A DNA stretch of 64,000 nucleotides, from the NCBI GenBank assembly GCA_015061945.1, contig SUVP01000008.1:1-64000 (forward strand), given 5' to 3'. This DNA is from Opitutales bacterium (GTDB lineage: Bacteria; Verrucomicrobiota; Verrucomicrobiia; Opitutales; Intestinicryptomonadaceae). The position numbers were made by a program, and so were the translations under genes. A model generated the notes under the pieces. The model did not search any database, had not been told where the DNA came from, and saw only the letters and a list, made by a program, of their open reading frames with translations. Numbering within the stretch: the stretch's first letter is position 1; every line of letters begins with the position of its first letter. Below, piece after piece: positions 1-8,885 of this stretch.

Positions 1-475
1 CTCTATCGCCGTAGCGTTCTTCCATGTGGTTGACATACGCTTTAATCATTTTCTCGGTGAGATCACGCCATTCTTTTATGCAGAGCGAATTTGATGGTTC
101 GGCGTAGCTATCGCCACCCATACCATATTTTCTATCGAGGCGACGTGCCAACCAAAGTGGGCTATTGACATCAATCATCACGATAAATTTTGCTCTTGGA
201 TTTTGTCTGATAACAAGGTCGAATTGTTCATCGACAATATTCCACAGATATGTTTCGTCCCAAACCCAGAATGGTGGGAATTTGCAGTATGGTTCACCGA
301 GAGTATTAAACGAGTTAGACGGCATAACGGCGTATGTATCAATTCCAGCTTCGCCGAACGCACGCATAGCGGCACTTTCGGGCCAAAATGAACGATATGC
401 AAAAAATGTTTCTTTTTTTGCACCATACAACGACAATGAGAGCATTGCCAAGAATAGAATAGTTAATCTTTTCAT
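1..475 (-). CDS. Secreted glycoside hydrolase-like protein, N-terminal part (cut by window edge)
   Basis: The reading frame runs from ATG at 475 leftward past the window edge, so only about 158 N-terminal residues are visible. It begins with a signal peptide (MKRLTILFLAMLSLSLYGA). The mature part reads like the first strands of a TIM-barrel glycosidase: an FAYRSFWPES opening, then KFIVMIDVNSPLWLARR, where substrate-binding residues often lie. This resembles GH42-type or related catalytic domains, but no catalytic acid is in view, so the family is unassigned. It starts 9 bp after the GH43-like gene on the same strand and is probably co-transcribed with it. A secreted glycan-degrading role is inference from the signal peptide and the neighbour. 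Confidence 0.6.
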   Translation of the reverse strand, partial: MKRLTILFLAMLSLSLYGAKKETFFAYRSFWPESAAMRAFGEAGIDTYAVMPSNSFNTLGEPYCKFPPFWVWDETYLWNIVDEQFDLVIRQNPRAKFIVMIDVNSPLWLARRLDRKYGMGGDSYAEPSNSLCIKEWRDLTEKMIKAYVNHMEERYGDR

Positions 476-484
476 GATGATTTT

Positions 485-1744
485 TTATTTGTTTTTATTG
501 AAAATTGATAAATCCCATTTGTCGTACCATTTGATTATTGGGAGGTTGTTTTCCCACTCGACAGGCAAGAAAATATATCGACCATCGATTGCATCATCGG
601 GCAACCATCTATCGCCGACATAAATGAAAGCATCTTTCATTCCTTGTACTTTTATAACGTATGTACTTTGCGAACGGAACGTGGTATCGGCTTTTGCGTC
701 GGGATAAGTTCTGTTTTTCTTTTGTCCGTCGCCACGGCAAGGATTGTAAATTTCTTTCCACTCGCCCAAGATTGAATCCGACACGCTCAAGCGTCCAGCA
801 TTTGGAGCCCAGCCTGTGCAGTGCGATGAGAACATAAAATATTTCCCGTCCTTTTTAAATACTGCTGGAGCTTCATGATGTTGGTTTCGCAGAACACGAA
901 CAAACTTGCCAGTGAAATCGAGATAATCATCTGTCAACTCATGGATATGCAAAGTTGCATTGCATTCAGACGAAGTGAAAACGTATGCTTTGTCATCATC
1001 ATCAACAAACACAGTCATATCGCGAGACATTTGACCTTTGTCGTAGCAAAACCAAAACGCGTGTCCTTTAATTTTTTCTTGGTACGACGAGTGAATATAA
1101 TTTTTGTCCCAGCCGTAATAGCAGTTATCGAGTTGATTTTTTACTGCAATGAGTTTACCAGCATCATTGACTGGAAGCTTTTTTGCATTTATGCGAGTTG
1201 AACGCAAAAATTTGTATGGACCAGTGATTTTATCGGCGACTGCAAACGCTATTTTTGCGGCACTATAATTGGCTTTTTCTTTGTAGATATCTTCAACTTT
1301 TGTAGATTTTTTTGTGTCGCCAAAACGTTCTTCGAGATGCATTAGCATCACATATTTTTTTGTCTTTTTGTTGTAGACAACTTTGGGGCGTTCGAGGATT
1401 GTCCCAACGATAATTGGCGAGTTTGGATCTTGCGACATTTTCAAGGCAATGCCTTCATCTCGCCAGTTGTAGAGGTCGTCAGACGAGTAGCAGTGAACTC
1501 CTACAAGTGCTTTATTTCCTAAACTTCCGCCGAGCTTATGTTCGCCGAACATATAATATCTACCGTTGTCGTAGATAAAACCAGCTCCGTGAGCATTGAC
1601 CATTCTGCCATTGTTATCGAGCAAAACTTTGCCGACATTAAACTCATTATATTTCACATAGTCGGTCGAGTTAACGCCCTTATCTACAGATGTGCAACTG
1701 CACAAAACTGCAGATATTCCCAAGAGCATATATAGCTTTTTCAT
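485..1744 (-). CDS. GH43-like glycosidase, probable lipoprotein
   Basis: Protein of 419 residues with a lipoprotein-type leader (MKKLYMLLGISAVLCSC), so probably anchored to a membrane. The segment NAHGAGFIYDNGRYYMFGEH matches the opening blade of five-bladed beta-propeller GH43 enzymes; my memory is that the closest relatives are the exo-beta-1,3-galactanase-like subfamily (GH43_24), but this is not verified. Further blades carry YSSDDLYNW, ERPKVVYN and MFSSHCTGWAPN. The start lies 2 bp after the pssA stop codon, so translation is probably coupled to a phospholipid gene, an odd partnership. Substrate is inferred: a galactan or arabinogalactan side chain is plausible. Confidence 0.75.
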   Translation of the reverse strand: MKKLYMLLGISAVLCSCTSVDKGVNSTDYVKYNEFNVGKVLLDNNGRMVNAHGAGFIYDNGRYYMFGEHKLGGSLGNKALVGVHCYSSDDLYNWRDEGIALKMSQDPNSPIIVGTILERPKVVYNKKTKKYVMLMHLEERFGDTKKSTKVEDIYKEKANYSAAKIAFAVADKITGPYKFLRSTRINAKKLPVNDAGKLIAVKNQLDNCYYGWDKNYIHSSYQEKIKGHAFWFCYDKGQMSRDMTVFVDDDDKAYVFTSSECNATLHIHELTDDYLDFTGKFVRVLRNQHHEAPAVFKKDGKYFMFSSHCTGWAPNAGRLSVSDSILGEWKEIYNPCRGDGQKKNRTYPDAKADTTFRSQSTYVIKVQGMKDAFIYVGDRWLPDDAIDGRYIFLPVEWENNLPIIKWYDKWDLSIFNKNK

Positions 1745-1746
1745 TT

Positions 1747-2655
1747 TTATTTTTGTCGAATTTTCTTTGCTTTATAAGAGAGAATTTTTATTGCACGCGG
1801 TAAATATTTTATTGGTGCGTAGAAAATATAAAGTAAGAAAATTATCGCAAAACTATATTCTCGCAGAACGACAATCAGCAAGATGCCGATAATCAATGCT
1901 ACGAAAGAACGGAAACGCATACTTGTTGTCCAGTTAATATGTTTAAATGACGGATACGGAATATTGCTAATCATAAACCATGCAATCATCAACATAAGAG
2001 GGATTAGTAAAATCGGGATAATCCCTTGTAAATTTAAGCTCAACATTGTTAGTGCGATTGACGCAACTGCCCCCGCTGCAGCTGGAGCAGGCAGACCTGA
2101 AAAGTAATCGCCGTGTTCATACTTTTCGTATCCTGCAATGTATGGATTTGTGAGAATGTTAAAGCGTGCCAAGCGGATTGTCGCACAAAGCATATAAATA
2201 AACCCAATCAACCAACCAGTATTTTCGAGAAGGCTTGCGTACGATTCTTTCATACCATCGAGTGGTTGAAGTACCAAGAAATACATCAACATACATGGAG
2301 CAATGCCGAACGATACACTGTCGGCGAGCGAGTCAAACTCTTTTCCGAAAAGCGATGTTTTACCACTCATTCTTGCAACACGTCCGTCGAGTGCGTCGCA
2401 AAAAAACGATGCCAGTATACAGAGGATTGCCAAGAGATAATATCCTGTACTATTTGAGATTGTCGCACTGCTTGGTGTGATGAGTTCTGCAACTTTTGTG
2501 ATAGATTCACCTGCCTTGTCAGCGTTGAATTTCCCTTGTATACAAAGGATTATCGCAAGGAATCCGAAAAACAGGTTTCCAGCTGTAAAAGTGTTTGGTA
2601 AGATATATATCTTACTTTCTTGGTGTACGTTTTTAGGTTGATATGTATGTTTCAT
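1747..2655 (-). CDS. pssA: CDP-diacylglycerol--serine O-phosphatidyltransferase
   Basis: Inner-membrane enzyme of 302 residues that makes phosphatidylserine, the precursor of phosphatidylethanolamine, from CDP-diacylglycerol and serine. The CDP-alcohol phosphatidyltransferase signature is complete: D90-G91, A94-R95, G104, D108 and D112, with the exact family spacing. Several hydrophobic segments follow, including one near residues 215-235 and a tightly packed pair near 245-285. Length and layout fit the bacterial type II PssA. It overlaps the upstream RelE-like gene by 4 bp (ATGA), so the two are probably translationally coupled, and it is followed 2 bp later by the GH43-like gene. No decarboxylase gene (psd) is in the window. 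Confidence 0.9.
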   Translation of the reverse strand: MKHTYQPKNVHQESKIYILPNTFTAGNLFFGFLAIILCIQGKFNADKAGESITKVAELITPSSATISNSTGYYLLAILCILASFFCDALDGRVARMSGKTSLFGKEFDSLADSVSFGIAPCMLMYFLVLQPLDGMKESYASLLENTGWLIGFIYMLCATIRLARFNILTNPYIAGYEKYEHGDYFSGLPAPAAAGAVASIALTMLSLNLQGIIPILLIPLMLMIAWFMISNIPYPSFKHINWTTSMRFRSFVALIIGILLIVVLREYSFAIIFLLYIFYAPIKYLPRAIKILSYKAKKIRQK

Positions 2656-3008
2656 TTTTTCAAAGATTCAAGGTAGTGCCAAAAGTTATCCTCTTGTTCA
2701 AACATAGTTTCTTCTTTGAATGGAAGTTTGAATCTGAAGACGAAGTCTGCAAGCGTGTGTTGTTGCAAAATGTAATGGGCGTGTAGTGTTCGCTTATCTT
2801 CTATGACTTCAAAATATATGCGGAAATCGCCTGTACGCAGACGATAATAAACTTTTTTTCCTCTGTGAATTTTTCCTATTTCGGGCAGACCACTTTCGAG
2901 CTTTTCATCTGTCAACGAGCTGAACGCTTCCATAACCTCGAGTTGCGAAAGCTTATCGAGCTTATTTAGTTCTGCCATACTTTGTTTGCTGAACGTAACT
3001 TGGTACAT
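2652..3008 (-). CDS. RelE/ParE-fold protein, orphan, coupled to pssA
   Basis: Small basic protein of 118 residues starting MYQVTFSKQSMAELNKLDK, typical of the RelE/ParE toxin fold, with the central strand block KKVYYRLRTGDFRIYFEVIE. The C-terminal 30 residues (to HYLESLKK) extend beyond a usual RelE toxin. There is no antitoxin gene on either side: upstream is a 121-bp divergent spacer and the EF-hand gene, downstream pssA overlaps by 4 bp. A solitary RelE-like gene fused into a phospholipid-synthesis operon suggests a domesticated role rather than a plasmid-style addiction pair, but that is inference. It could still be an mRNA interferase. Confidence 0.65.
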   Translation of the reverse strand: MYQVTFSKQSMAELNKLDKLSQLEVMEAFSSLTDEKLESGLPEIGKIHRGKKVYYRLRTGDFRIYFEVIEDKRTLHAHYILQQHTLADFVFRFKLPFKEETMFEQEDNFWHYLESLKK

Positions 3009-3129
3009 AATTTTATCTAAAAATCTTTCTCTAATTTACAGACTCGCTTTTTTTTTTCAAACAAAATATATTTTTTTGAAACTTTATAAAAAAGTGAGCG
3101 TTGTACATAATCGGAAAGGACATTAAAAA

Positions 3130-3726
3130 ATGAAAAAAATTACAGTTCTATTATCTATTGCCCTCGCGTTTTCAGCGTATGCACAAAACACACCAAGACC
3201 TGAAGTTCCAAAGCCTCAAATTGATATTCAGTCGAAAATTCAACTGATGAAACAATTTGATAAAGACGGCGATGGTCGCCTAAATGCCGAAGAACGTAAG
3301 TTGGCGATGGAAGCAATAAAAAATAAGAGCGTAAATCTCAATGAGCTTCGTCAAAAACACGTTGATGATATTATGCAGAAATTCGATAAGGATGGCGACT
3401 CAAAGCTTGATAAAACCGAGTTGGCAACATTCCTTGAAGAACAACGCAAGATTCTCGAAAAACGTAGAATGGGACCACGCCGAAACTTCAGAGTTCCCAA
3501 AGAAGTTCTCGCTGAATTCGACAAAGACGGCGACGGAAAACTCAATACAGAAGAACGCAAAGCTATGTTCAAACAAGCTCGCGAAAAACGTGAAGCTCTT
3601 TTGAAAAAGTATGATACCGATGGCGATGGCGTACTCAATGAATCAGAACGCGACAAGCTCATTGAAGACCCAGAAGTCAAAAAGCAAATGCGTCGTATGT
3701 TTTCAAGACCTATTGAAAGACGATAA
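3130..3726 (+). CDS. Secreted four-EF-hand calcium-binding protein
   Basis: Protein of 198 residues with a signal peptide (MKKITVLLSIALAFSAYAQ), then four canonical 12-residue EF-hand loops at D44-E55, D86-E97, D131-E142 and D162-E173. All have D-x-D-G-D at the metal positions and Glu at position 12. The linkers are long charged helices, giving a calmodulin-like pair-of-pairs outside the cytoplasm. Similar secreted EF-hand proteins are common in Planctomycetes and Verrucomicrobia, but their function is mostly unknown; calcium buffering or structural binding of surface polymers is a guess. A Shine-Dalgarno-like GGAAAGGA precedes the start. It is a single-gene unit ending in the terminator at 3741-3779. 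Confidence 0.85.
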   Translation: MKKITVLLSIALAFSAYAQNTPRPEVPKPQIDIQSKIQLMKQFDKDGDGRLNAEERKLAMEAIKNKSVNLNELRQKHVDDIMQKFDKDGDSKLDKTELATFLEEQRKILEKRRMGPRRNFRVPKEVLAEFDKDGDGKLNTEERKAMFKQAREKREALLKKYDTDGDGVLNESERDKLIEDPEVKKQMRRMFSRPIERR

Positions 3727-3740
3727 GAAATAAACAATCA

Positions 3741-3779
3741 AAAAAATGGGAGGCTCCGCTTGGAAACCTCCCATTTTTT
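3741..3779. terminator. Bidirectional Rho-independent terminator
   Basis: A 13-bp perfect stem (AAAAAATGGGAGG with CCTCCCATTTTTT) around a 13-nt loop gives an A-tract on one side and a T-tract on the other. It can therefore stop both the EF-hand gene (+) and the converging oxidoreductase gene (-). Confidence 0.9.
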
Positions 3780-3795
3780 ATTGTTTTGATAATTA

Positions 3796-5106
3796 TTATA
3801 CCAACTTGAATTTGCCAGGAACTGGAACGCCTGTGAGTGGGTACTTGCCGAACTTCCATTCCTTTGGAGCAAGGCTTTCCTTCGACTTTGCCAAGACCCA
3901 ACCATACTTGAATTTTTGTCCAGAGTATGCACTCATTCTACCTGCGATTGCAAGCATTGTCGAACCGATAAGCTCGTCGAGACGATTTACGCGTTGACCT
4001 GTTCTGATTGCATTGAGCAGATATTTGTGTTCTGCAACGTAAGCATTCAATGCTGGCTTTTTGTTAATATAAGTTACATTGCCTTTAAGGTCAGTCAACT
4101 TGCATCCACCAGTTGTGTACATAATACCTTTTGTACCGATGAGACGTTCGCCAACTTCGCCAGATGTCTTGCGTTCTTGTTGGCAATAGCTTTGCAGACG
4201 GAGCCCTTCGCCCATATCGAAGTCGACAATAAAGTGCGAGAAACGGTCGCCAAAGTGTGGGTAAGGCAAGTCAGGGTCGGCACTTCTGCCACCCCATGCA
4301 CGAACTTCTTTTGGGAAACGCTTGTCGCCCAATGCCCACATAATAACGTCGAGATTGTGAACGTGTTGTTCAACGATATGGTCGCCTGATGGCCAAATGA
4401 ACGAACTCCATTTACGGATTTGATATTCCATTGTATCGAAGCCGAGGTCTTCAAACCCTTTCCATCCACCGACATAGTATGCTCCATTCCAGTAGCATTG
4501 TGCTGAAACAATTTCACCAATTTCACCATCTTGAACACGTTTGATAATATCTTGATAGTGTTCCGAGTGTCTGCGTTGATTTCCGCAAACTACGCACAAA
4601 CCTTTTTGTGTTGCTTTCTTTGAAAGCTCCATCATTTCACGAGCTTGTGTAACGTCGACACATGCTGGTTTTTCAAGGAATGCGTGTTTACCTGCTTCAA
4701 CGATTTTTGCATAGTGAGGTGTACGGAAGATTGGTGGAGTTGCTTCGATAACAACGTCGACATCTTCTTTCAAAAGCTTATCACAGCAGTCCCAGCCGTC
4801 GAAAGTTTTTACTGTGTTTTCGTCGAAAATATCTTTTGCTTTGTTTGGATATTTTTTTGCAACAAAGTCGGCAATCTTCTTTTTTGAGCCAGCAAACTGA
4901 CTTTTAAACAAGTCAGCCATTGCGACGATTTTTATGTTTTGGTCGGCTTCAATCATATTGCAGACTGCACCTGTACCACGGCCACCACAGCCTACGAGAC
5001 CCACTTTGATAACATCGCTACCTTTTACTTGAGCGTAGCTGAAACGTGGCAACGCAACGCCAGCGCCGAGTAATGTTGATGATTTTACAAAATCACGTCT
5101 TTGCAT
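3796..5106 (-). CDS. Tat-exported Gfo/Idh/MocA family oxidoreductase (paralogue 1)
   Basis: Protein of 436 residues with a twin-arginine leader (MQRRDFVKSSTLLGAG...ALPRFSYA). It then has a Rossmann NAD(P)-binding motif (VGLVGCGGRGTGA), the conserved EKPACVDVTQ that supplies the catalytic-site Lys of the family, and a C-terminal Gfo/Idh/MocA beta-sheet domain with HIVEQHVHNLDVIMWALG. Export through Tat implies that it folds with its nicotinamide cofactor before crossing the membrane. Substrate is unknown; a sugar or inositol derivative is likely, and a cofactor-dependent glycosidase of the GH109 type is an alternative. It lies 20 bp behind a close paralogue (5127-6446), so the pair arose by tandem duplication and is probably one operon. 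Confidence 0.85.
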   Translation of the reverse strand: MQRRDFVKSSTLLGAGVALPRFSYAQVKGSDVIKVGLVGCGGRGTGAVCNMIEADQNIKIVAMADLFKSQFAGSKKKIADFVAKKYPNKAKDIFDENTVKTFDGWDCCDKLLKEDVDVVIEATPPIFRTPHYAKIVEAGKHAFLEKPACVDVTQAREMMELSKKATQKGLCVVCGNQRRHSEHYQDIIKRVQDGEIGEIVSAQCYWNGAYYVGGWKGFEDLGFDTMEYQIRKWSSFIWPSGDHIVEQHVHNLDVIMWALGDKRFPKEVRAWGGRSADPDLPYPHFGDRFSHFIVDFDMGEGLRLQSYCQQERKTSGEVGERLIGTKGIMYTTGGCKLTDLKGNVTYINKKPALNAYVAEHKYLLNAIRTGQRVNRLDELIGSTMLAIAGRMSAYSGQKFKYGWVLAKSKESLAPKEWKFGKYPLTGVPVPGKFKLV

Positions 5107-5126
5107 ATATTTCCTTTGTTATTTAA

Positions 5127-6446
5127 TTAGATAAGTTGAAATTTACCTGGAACTGGAACACCATTCCATTGCATCTTCTTTGCGAACTCGATTTTTTCTG
5201 GGCAAAGATTTTCTTTCGACTTTGCCAAAACCCAATCGAATTTAAATTTCTTACCCGAGAACGCACTCATTCTACCAGCGATTGCCAATAGTGTCGAGTT
5301 TACGAGTTGATCGACTTTGTTTACACGCTTACCTGAACGGATAGAATCGAGCAAGAATTTGTGTTCGCTGACAAGGCAAGGAACCTTAACTTCAGGAGCT
5401 TCCCAAAGGAGTTTTCCGCTCTTATCTGTGATATAAATTCTTCCACCGAGGCTTGAGTACATAATACCTTTTGTGCCGATGAGACGTTCGCCTTGTTCGC
5501 GAGCTGTCTTTGGATCTTGGTGGCAATAACTTTCCAAACGCAAGCCGTTGCCCATATCGAAATCTACTGCGAAGTGCGAGAAACGATCTCCATAATCAGG
5601 GATAGGCAAGTCAGTACTTCTGCCACCCCAGCCACGAACTTCTTTCGGGAAACGTTTGTCGCCCAACGCCCACATAATAACGTCGAGATTATGAACGTGT
5701 TGTTCTACAATATGGTCGCCCGAAGCCCAGATAAATGAGAACCAGTTGCGGATTTGGTATTCCATTGTGTCAGGTGCCAGATGCGTGTTGTTGCGTTGCG
5801 AGTGTCCGACATATCTGCCATCATTCCAATAGCATTGTGCCGAAACCAAGTCGCCAATTTGACCGTCTTGAATGCGATCAATCATTTCTTGGTATCCAGC
5901 GTGGTATCTGCGTTGAGTTCCGCATACAACGCTCAAACCTTTTTGTGTTGCGATTTTTGAAATCTCGAAGCATTGGCGTGCTTGAGTTGCGTCGATACAA
6001 GCTGGTTTTTCGAGGAATGCGTGTTTGCCCGCTGCCACGATTTTCGCAAAGTGTGGTGTACGGAAAACAGGTGAGCAAGCATCGATAACAACATCGACAT
6101 CTGTCGCCAAAAGACCGTCTTCGCAGTTGATTCCAACAAACTTCTTTACGCTATCTGGGTTGATAATATCGTTTGCTTGTTTGCCAAATTTTTTCGATTC
6201 CTTAACGATTCTTTGCAGCGCAGATTCAATCTTTTCAGGGAAAAGGTCTGCCAATGCGACAATCTCGATATTTTGGTCGGCATTCATCATATTGCATACG
6301 GCACCACGTCCACGACCACCGCAACCGATGAGCCCCACTTTGATTCTATCGCTACCTTTGACATTTGCGAACATTGAGCTACAGCCAGCCAATGCTGACG
6401 CAGACCCAAGGATTGCTGACGATTTTACAAAATCACGTCTTTGCAT
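5127..6446 (-). CDS. Tat-exported Gfo/Idh/MocA family oxidoreductase, lipoprotein form (paralogue 2)
   Basis: Protein of 439 residues, clearly duplicated with the next gene: the first ten residues are identical (MQRRDFVKSS), and the Rossmann motif (VGLIGCGGRGRGA), EKPACIDATQ and HIVEQHVHNLDVIMWALG blocks are shared. It differs in having a lipobox after the Tat region (ALAGCSS), so this copy is predicted to be a membrane-anchored Tat lipoprotein while the other is soluble. That split suggests related reactions in two locations. No dedicated regulator, transporter or sugar kinase is adjacent; upstream is mgtE, 30 bp away on the same strand. The substrate cannot be read from the sequence. Confidence 0.85.
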   Translation of the reverse strand: MQRRDFVKSSAILGSASALAGCSSMFANVKGSDRIKVGLIGCGGRGRGAVCNMMNADQNIEIVALADLFPEKIESALQRIVKESKKFGKQANDIINPDSVKKFVGINCEDGLLATDVDVVIDACSPVFRTPHFAKIVAAGKHAFLEKPACIDATQARQCFEISKIATQKGLSVVCGTQRRYHAGYQEMIDRIQDGQIGDLVSAQCYWNDGRYVGHSQRNNTHLAPDTMEYQIRNWFSFIWASGDHIVEQHVHNLDVIMWALGDKRFPKEVRGWGGRSTDLPIPDYGDRFSHFAVDFDMGNGLRLESYCHQDPKTAREQGERLIGTKGIMYSSLGGRIYITDKSGKLLWEAPEVKVPCLVSEHKFLLDSIRSGKRVNKVDQLVNSTLLAIAGRMSAFSGKKFKFDWVLAKSKENLCPEKIEFAKKMQWNGVPVPGKFQLI

Positions 6447-6476
6447 ATATTTCCTCCGTTTTTTTTGTGTTAAGTT

Positions 6477-7865
6477 TTATGTAAGAAAAATCGAGCCGAG
6501 ACCGAGGAAGATAAAGAATCCGCCAGAGTCGGTGAAGCACGTTGTGAATATCGACGAACCAGATGCAGGGTCGATATCAAAGCGTTTTAAAGTGAATGGA
6601 ATAAAACTTCCCATAAATCCGCCAAGCGACATATTTATGAGCATTGCGACCCATACGATAAGCGACAAGTCCCATCTAAATGTTGTAAGAAATGCGATTG
6701 TTGCCCCGAATAATCCGATAATAATACCGTTGAGAAAACCTTTAGTTGCTTCTCGAATACAGATGCGACGCATATCGAAAGTTCCTACTTCGCCAAGTGC
6801 TATCGAACGCACTGTAACCGCAAGAGTTTGTGCGCCAGTGTTGCCTCCGATACCAGCGATAATCGGCATAAATACTGCGAGCAATGGGAGCGTTGCAATG
6901 TTGCCGTCGAAAAGACCAACTACGCCCGAGGCGATATATGCAGTCATCAAATTGACAATCAACCAAGGTGAGCGTTGGCGTATGCTGAATAAAATAGGGT
7001 CGAAAAGACCTTCGTCGGCACCAGCACCAGCGAGTTTTTGGATATCTTCGGTACCTTCTTCTCGCATAATATCGATAACGTCGTCGTGTGTGATAATACC
7101 GAGAAGTTCGTTGTTTTCGCCCACTACTGGCAGTGTGTGATAATTTGTATCTGCCATTATATGAGCTACAACTTCTTTGTCCATATTTGGAGCTAAAAGC
7201 CCAATCAAATTTGTTTCCATAATGTCGCCGACAAGATCGCCTTTTTGCGACAACAATAGCTCGCGAATAGATACTACACCAGCGAGTTCATCATCATCTC
7301 CCAACACATAAAGATAGTAGATATTTTCGTATTCATCACGCATTTTGCGAACTGCACTGATTGCGTTGTCAATCGTCATACTCGGTTTGAGAGTTGCGAC
7401 GTGCGGGTTCATTATCGCACCAGCGGTATCAGCAGGATATTCCAAAAGCTCTGTAACATTTTCGGCTGCTTCTGGGTCTTCGTACTGCATCCCTTTAAGA
7501 ATGCGATCTCTGTCTTCTTCTTCGAGTTCGCGGACGATATCGGCGGCGTCGTCAGGTTCCATTTCGTTAAGAACCGAGACTGCCCTATGTTCACGCATTT
7601 CCGAGACGAGTTCCGCAGATGCTTCAGGATCCATTTCTGAAACGACCTCAGAAATATCGGCTGGTTCGAGTTTGCGGAGAATCTGCCGTTGGGTATCTAC
7701 ATCAAGACGCTCCAAGAAAACCGACAACGTATGTGGGCTCGTTTCAAGAAGAGCTTGTGTGTCGATTTTATCCAGCTCGCCCTTATTCTGCATTACGACA
7801 AGATCGTAAAGAGAATAACCGCGTTCGCTGTGAGCTTCTAAAATGTCGTCCTCGTGTTTCGGCAT
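6477..7865 (-). CDS. mgtE: Magnesium transporter MgtE
   Basis: Protein of 462 residues with the full MgtE architecture. An acidic N-terminal superhelical domain (to about residue 140) is rich in repeats such as LEPADISEVVSEMDPE; two CBS domains (about 145-265) follow; then a C-terminal five-helix channel carries the conserved PIIAGIGGNTGAQ and DPASGSSIFTTCFTDSGG segments, whose Asp lines the ion path. It imports Mg2+ and closes when the cytoplasmic domains bind Mg2+. The 210-bp upstream spacer shows no recognisable M-box, so control is probably at protein level. It lies just ahead of the Gfo/Idh pair, with no obvious functional link. Confidence 0.93.
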   Translation of the reverse strand: MPKHEDDILEAHSERGYSLYDLVVMQNKGELDKIDTQALLETSPHTLSVFLERLDVDTQRQILRKLEPADISEVVSEMDPEASAELVSEMREHRAVSVLNEMEPDDAADIVRELEEEDRDRILKGMQYEDPEAAENVTELLEYPADTAGAIMNPHVATLKPSMTIDNAISAVRKMRDEYENIYYLYVLGDDDELAGVVSIRELLLSQKGDLVGDIMETNLIGLLAPNMDKEVVAHIMADTNYHTLPVVGENNELLGIITHDDVIDIMREEGTEDIQKLAGAGADEGLFDPILFSIRQRSPWLIVNLMTAYIASGVVGLFDGNIATLPLLAVFMPIIAGIGGNTGAQTLAVTVRSIALGEVGTFDMRRICIREATKGFLNGIIIGLFGATIAFLTTFRWDLSLIVWVAMLINMSLGGFMGSFIPFTLKRFDIDPASGSSIFTTCFTDSGGFFIFLGLGSIFLT

Positions 7866-8075
7866 AGTTGGGAAAAAACTTCTTACAAGTTTCTATTTTA
7901 TCCAAAATATCGCAAGTCTTTTCGACCATATATTAAAATTTTTTTTCAGAGATTAAGATTTCAATCTTGTTTTAAAAAAAACTTGCAAAATTAATCCGAT
8001 AGGTAATGATACTAACAAGAACGCAACAATTGCGTTTCCCCTTGAATTTTTCTACTTTCAATAAAATAAAAAACT

Positions 8076-8777
8076 ATGAAAAACATAAAAAAATCAAAAG
8101 GTTTCACACTCGTTGAATTGCTTATCGTTATTGCGATTATCGGTATTCTTGCCGCTATGATTATGCCTAACTTGGGCTCGGTTATGGGCAAGGGTAGCCA
8201 AATGAAAGCACAAAATGCTGCTCGCAGTATCGCACAAGCATGGATTCAAGCATCAAAATCAAGCGCAAAACCACGTATGATTGTTGCTCCAGATATTTAT
8301 GGTTGGGCTGTAAAGCTCGCAAAATGGGGCGATATGAATGAACCTTCAATGTGGCTCTTGGACTTCGACGAAGCTGTTATGATGAAACAGGGCGAAGGAG
8401 CACCAATGCCTCTTTCAGTTTTGGAAAAACAAGGCAACATCGAAAGACTCAATCCAGAATTTAAAGCATATCCTATTTCATGGGAAGTTGCAAATATGAC
8501 ACCAAATGCTCCTAACGGCACACCATTGGTATGGACACGTGGTCTCAAGCCAAACGGATATTGGGATACAACAAATATGCCAGTATTTAAAGACGGTGGC
8601 ATTATGGCATTTACTGACGGACACGTTCAATGGCTCACAAGCCTTATCGACGAAAACTCGACAGACCAACAACGTGGTATCTTGAAAGTGTTCAACGGTA
8701 CAAACAGAACATTCAATATTGCACAAGCAGTTGGCGGTTCTGCAAAGATTTTGAGAAGCAATCTCGCTACAGAATAA
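8076..8777 (+). CDS. Type II secretion-type pseudopilin with C-terminal DG motif
   Basis: Protein of 233 residues with a type III signal sequence: a short basic leader, the prepilin peptidase site before Phe in GFTLVELLIVIAIIGILAAM, and a hydrophobic N-terminal helix. The C-terminal half carries GGIMAFTDGHVQWL, matching the DG-containing domain of pseudopilins (often annotated H-X9-DG) that are greatly expanded in Verrucomicrobia, Lentisphaerae and Planctomycetes. It is solitary here: no other secretion or pilus gene is adjacent. A role in a type II-like export apparatus or surface fibre is inferred. It is monocistronic and ends in a terminator at 8795-8832. Confidence 0.85.
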   Translation: MKNIKKSKGFTLVELLIVIAIIGILAAMIMPNLGSVMGKGSQMKAQNAARSIAQAWIQASKSSAKPRMIVAPDIYGWAVKLAKWGDMNEPSMWLLDFDEAVMMKQGEGAPMPLSVLEKQGNIERLNPEFKAYPISWEVANMTPNAPNGTPLVWTRGLKPNGYWDTTNMPVFKDGGIMAFTDGHVQWLTSLIDENSTDQQRGILKVFNGTNRTFNIAQAVGGSAKILRSNLATE

Positions 8778-8794
8778 TTTGTAGTTAGATTTCT

Positions 8795-8832
8795 AAAAGA
8801 GGCAGTCGCAAATGCGGTTGCCTCTTTTTTTT
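8795..8832 (+). terminator. Rho-independent terminator after pseudopilin gene
   Basis: AAGAGGCA (8797-8804) pairs with TGCCTCTT (8819-8826) and is followed by an eight-T run. It isolates the pseudopilin gene from recQ. Confidence 0.85.
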
Positions 8833-8885
8833 GATGTTGTTTTTTCTCGGCGTATATTTATAGATAAATTTGATAATTTTTAAGG

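Noticed and set aside
2652-3008. Complete type II toxin-antitoxin module
   Set aside because: Neither side has an antitoxin-like gene, so only a solitary RelE-fold protein is called.
6025-7140. Long antisense open frame (371 codons) across the Gfo/Idh and mgtE genes
   Set aside because: It spans the intergenic boundary of two well-recognised genes in the opposite strand, has no family motif, and is explained by codon bias of the true genes.
7866-8075. Magnesium riboswitch (M-box) upstream of mgtE
   Set aside because: I could not find the conserved M-box helices in the 210-bp spacer, so no call is made.
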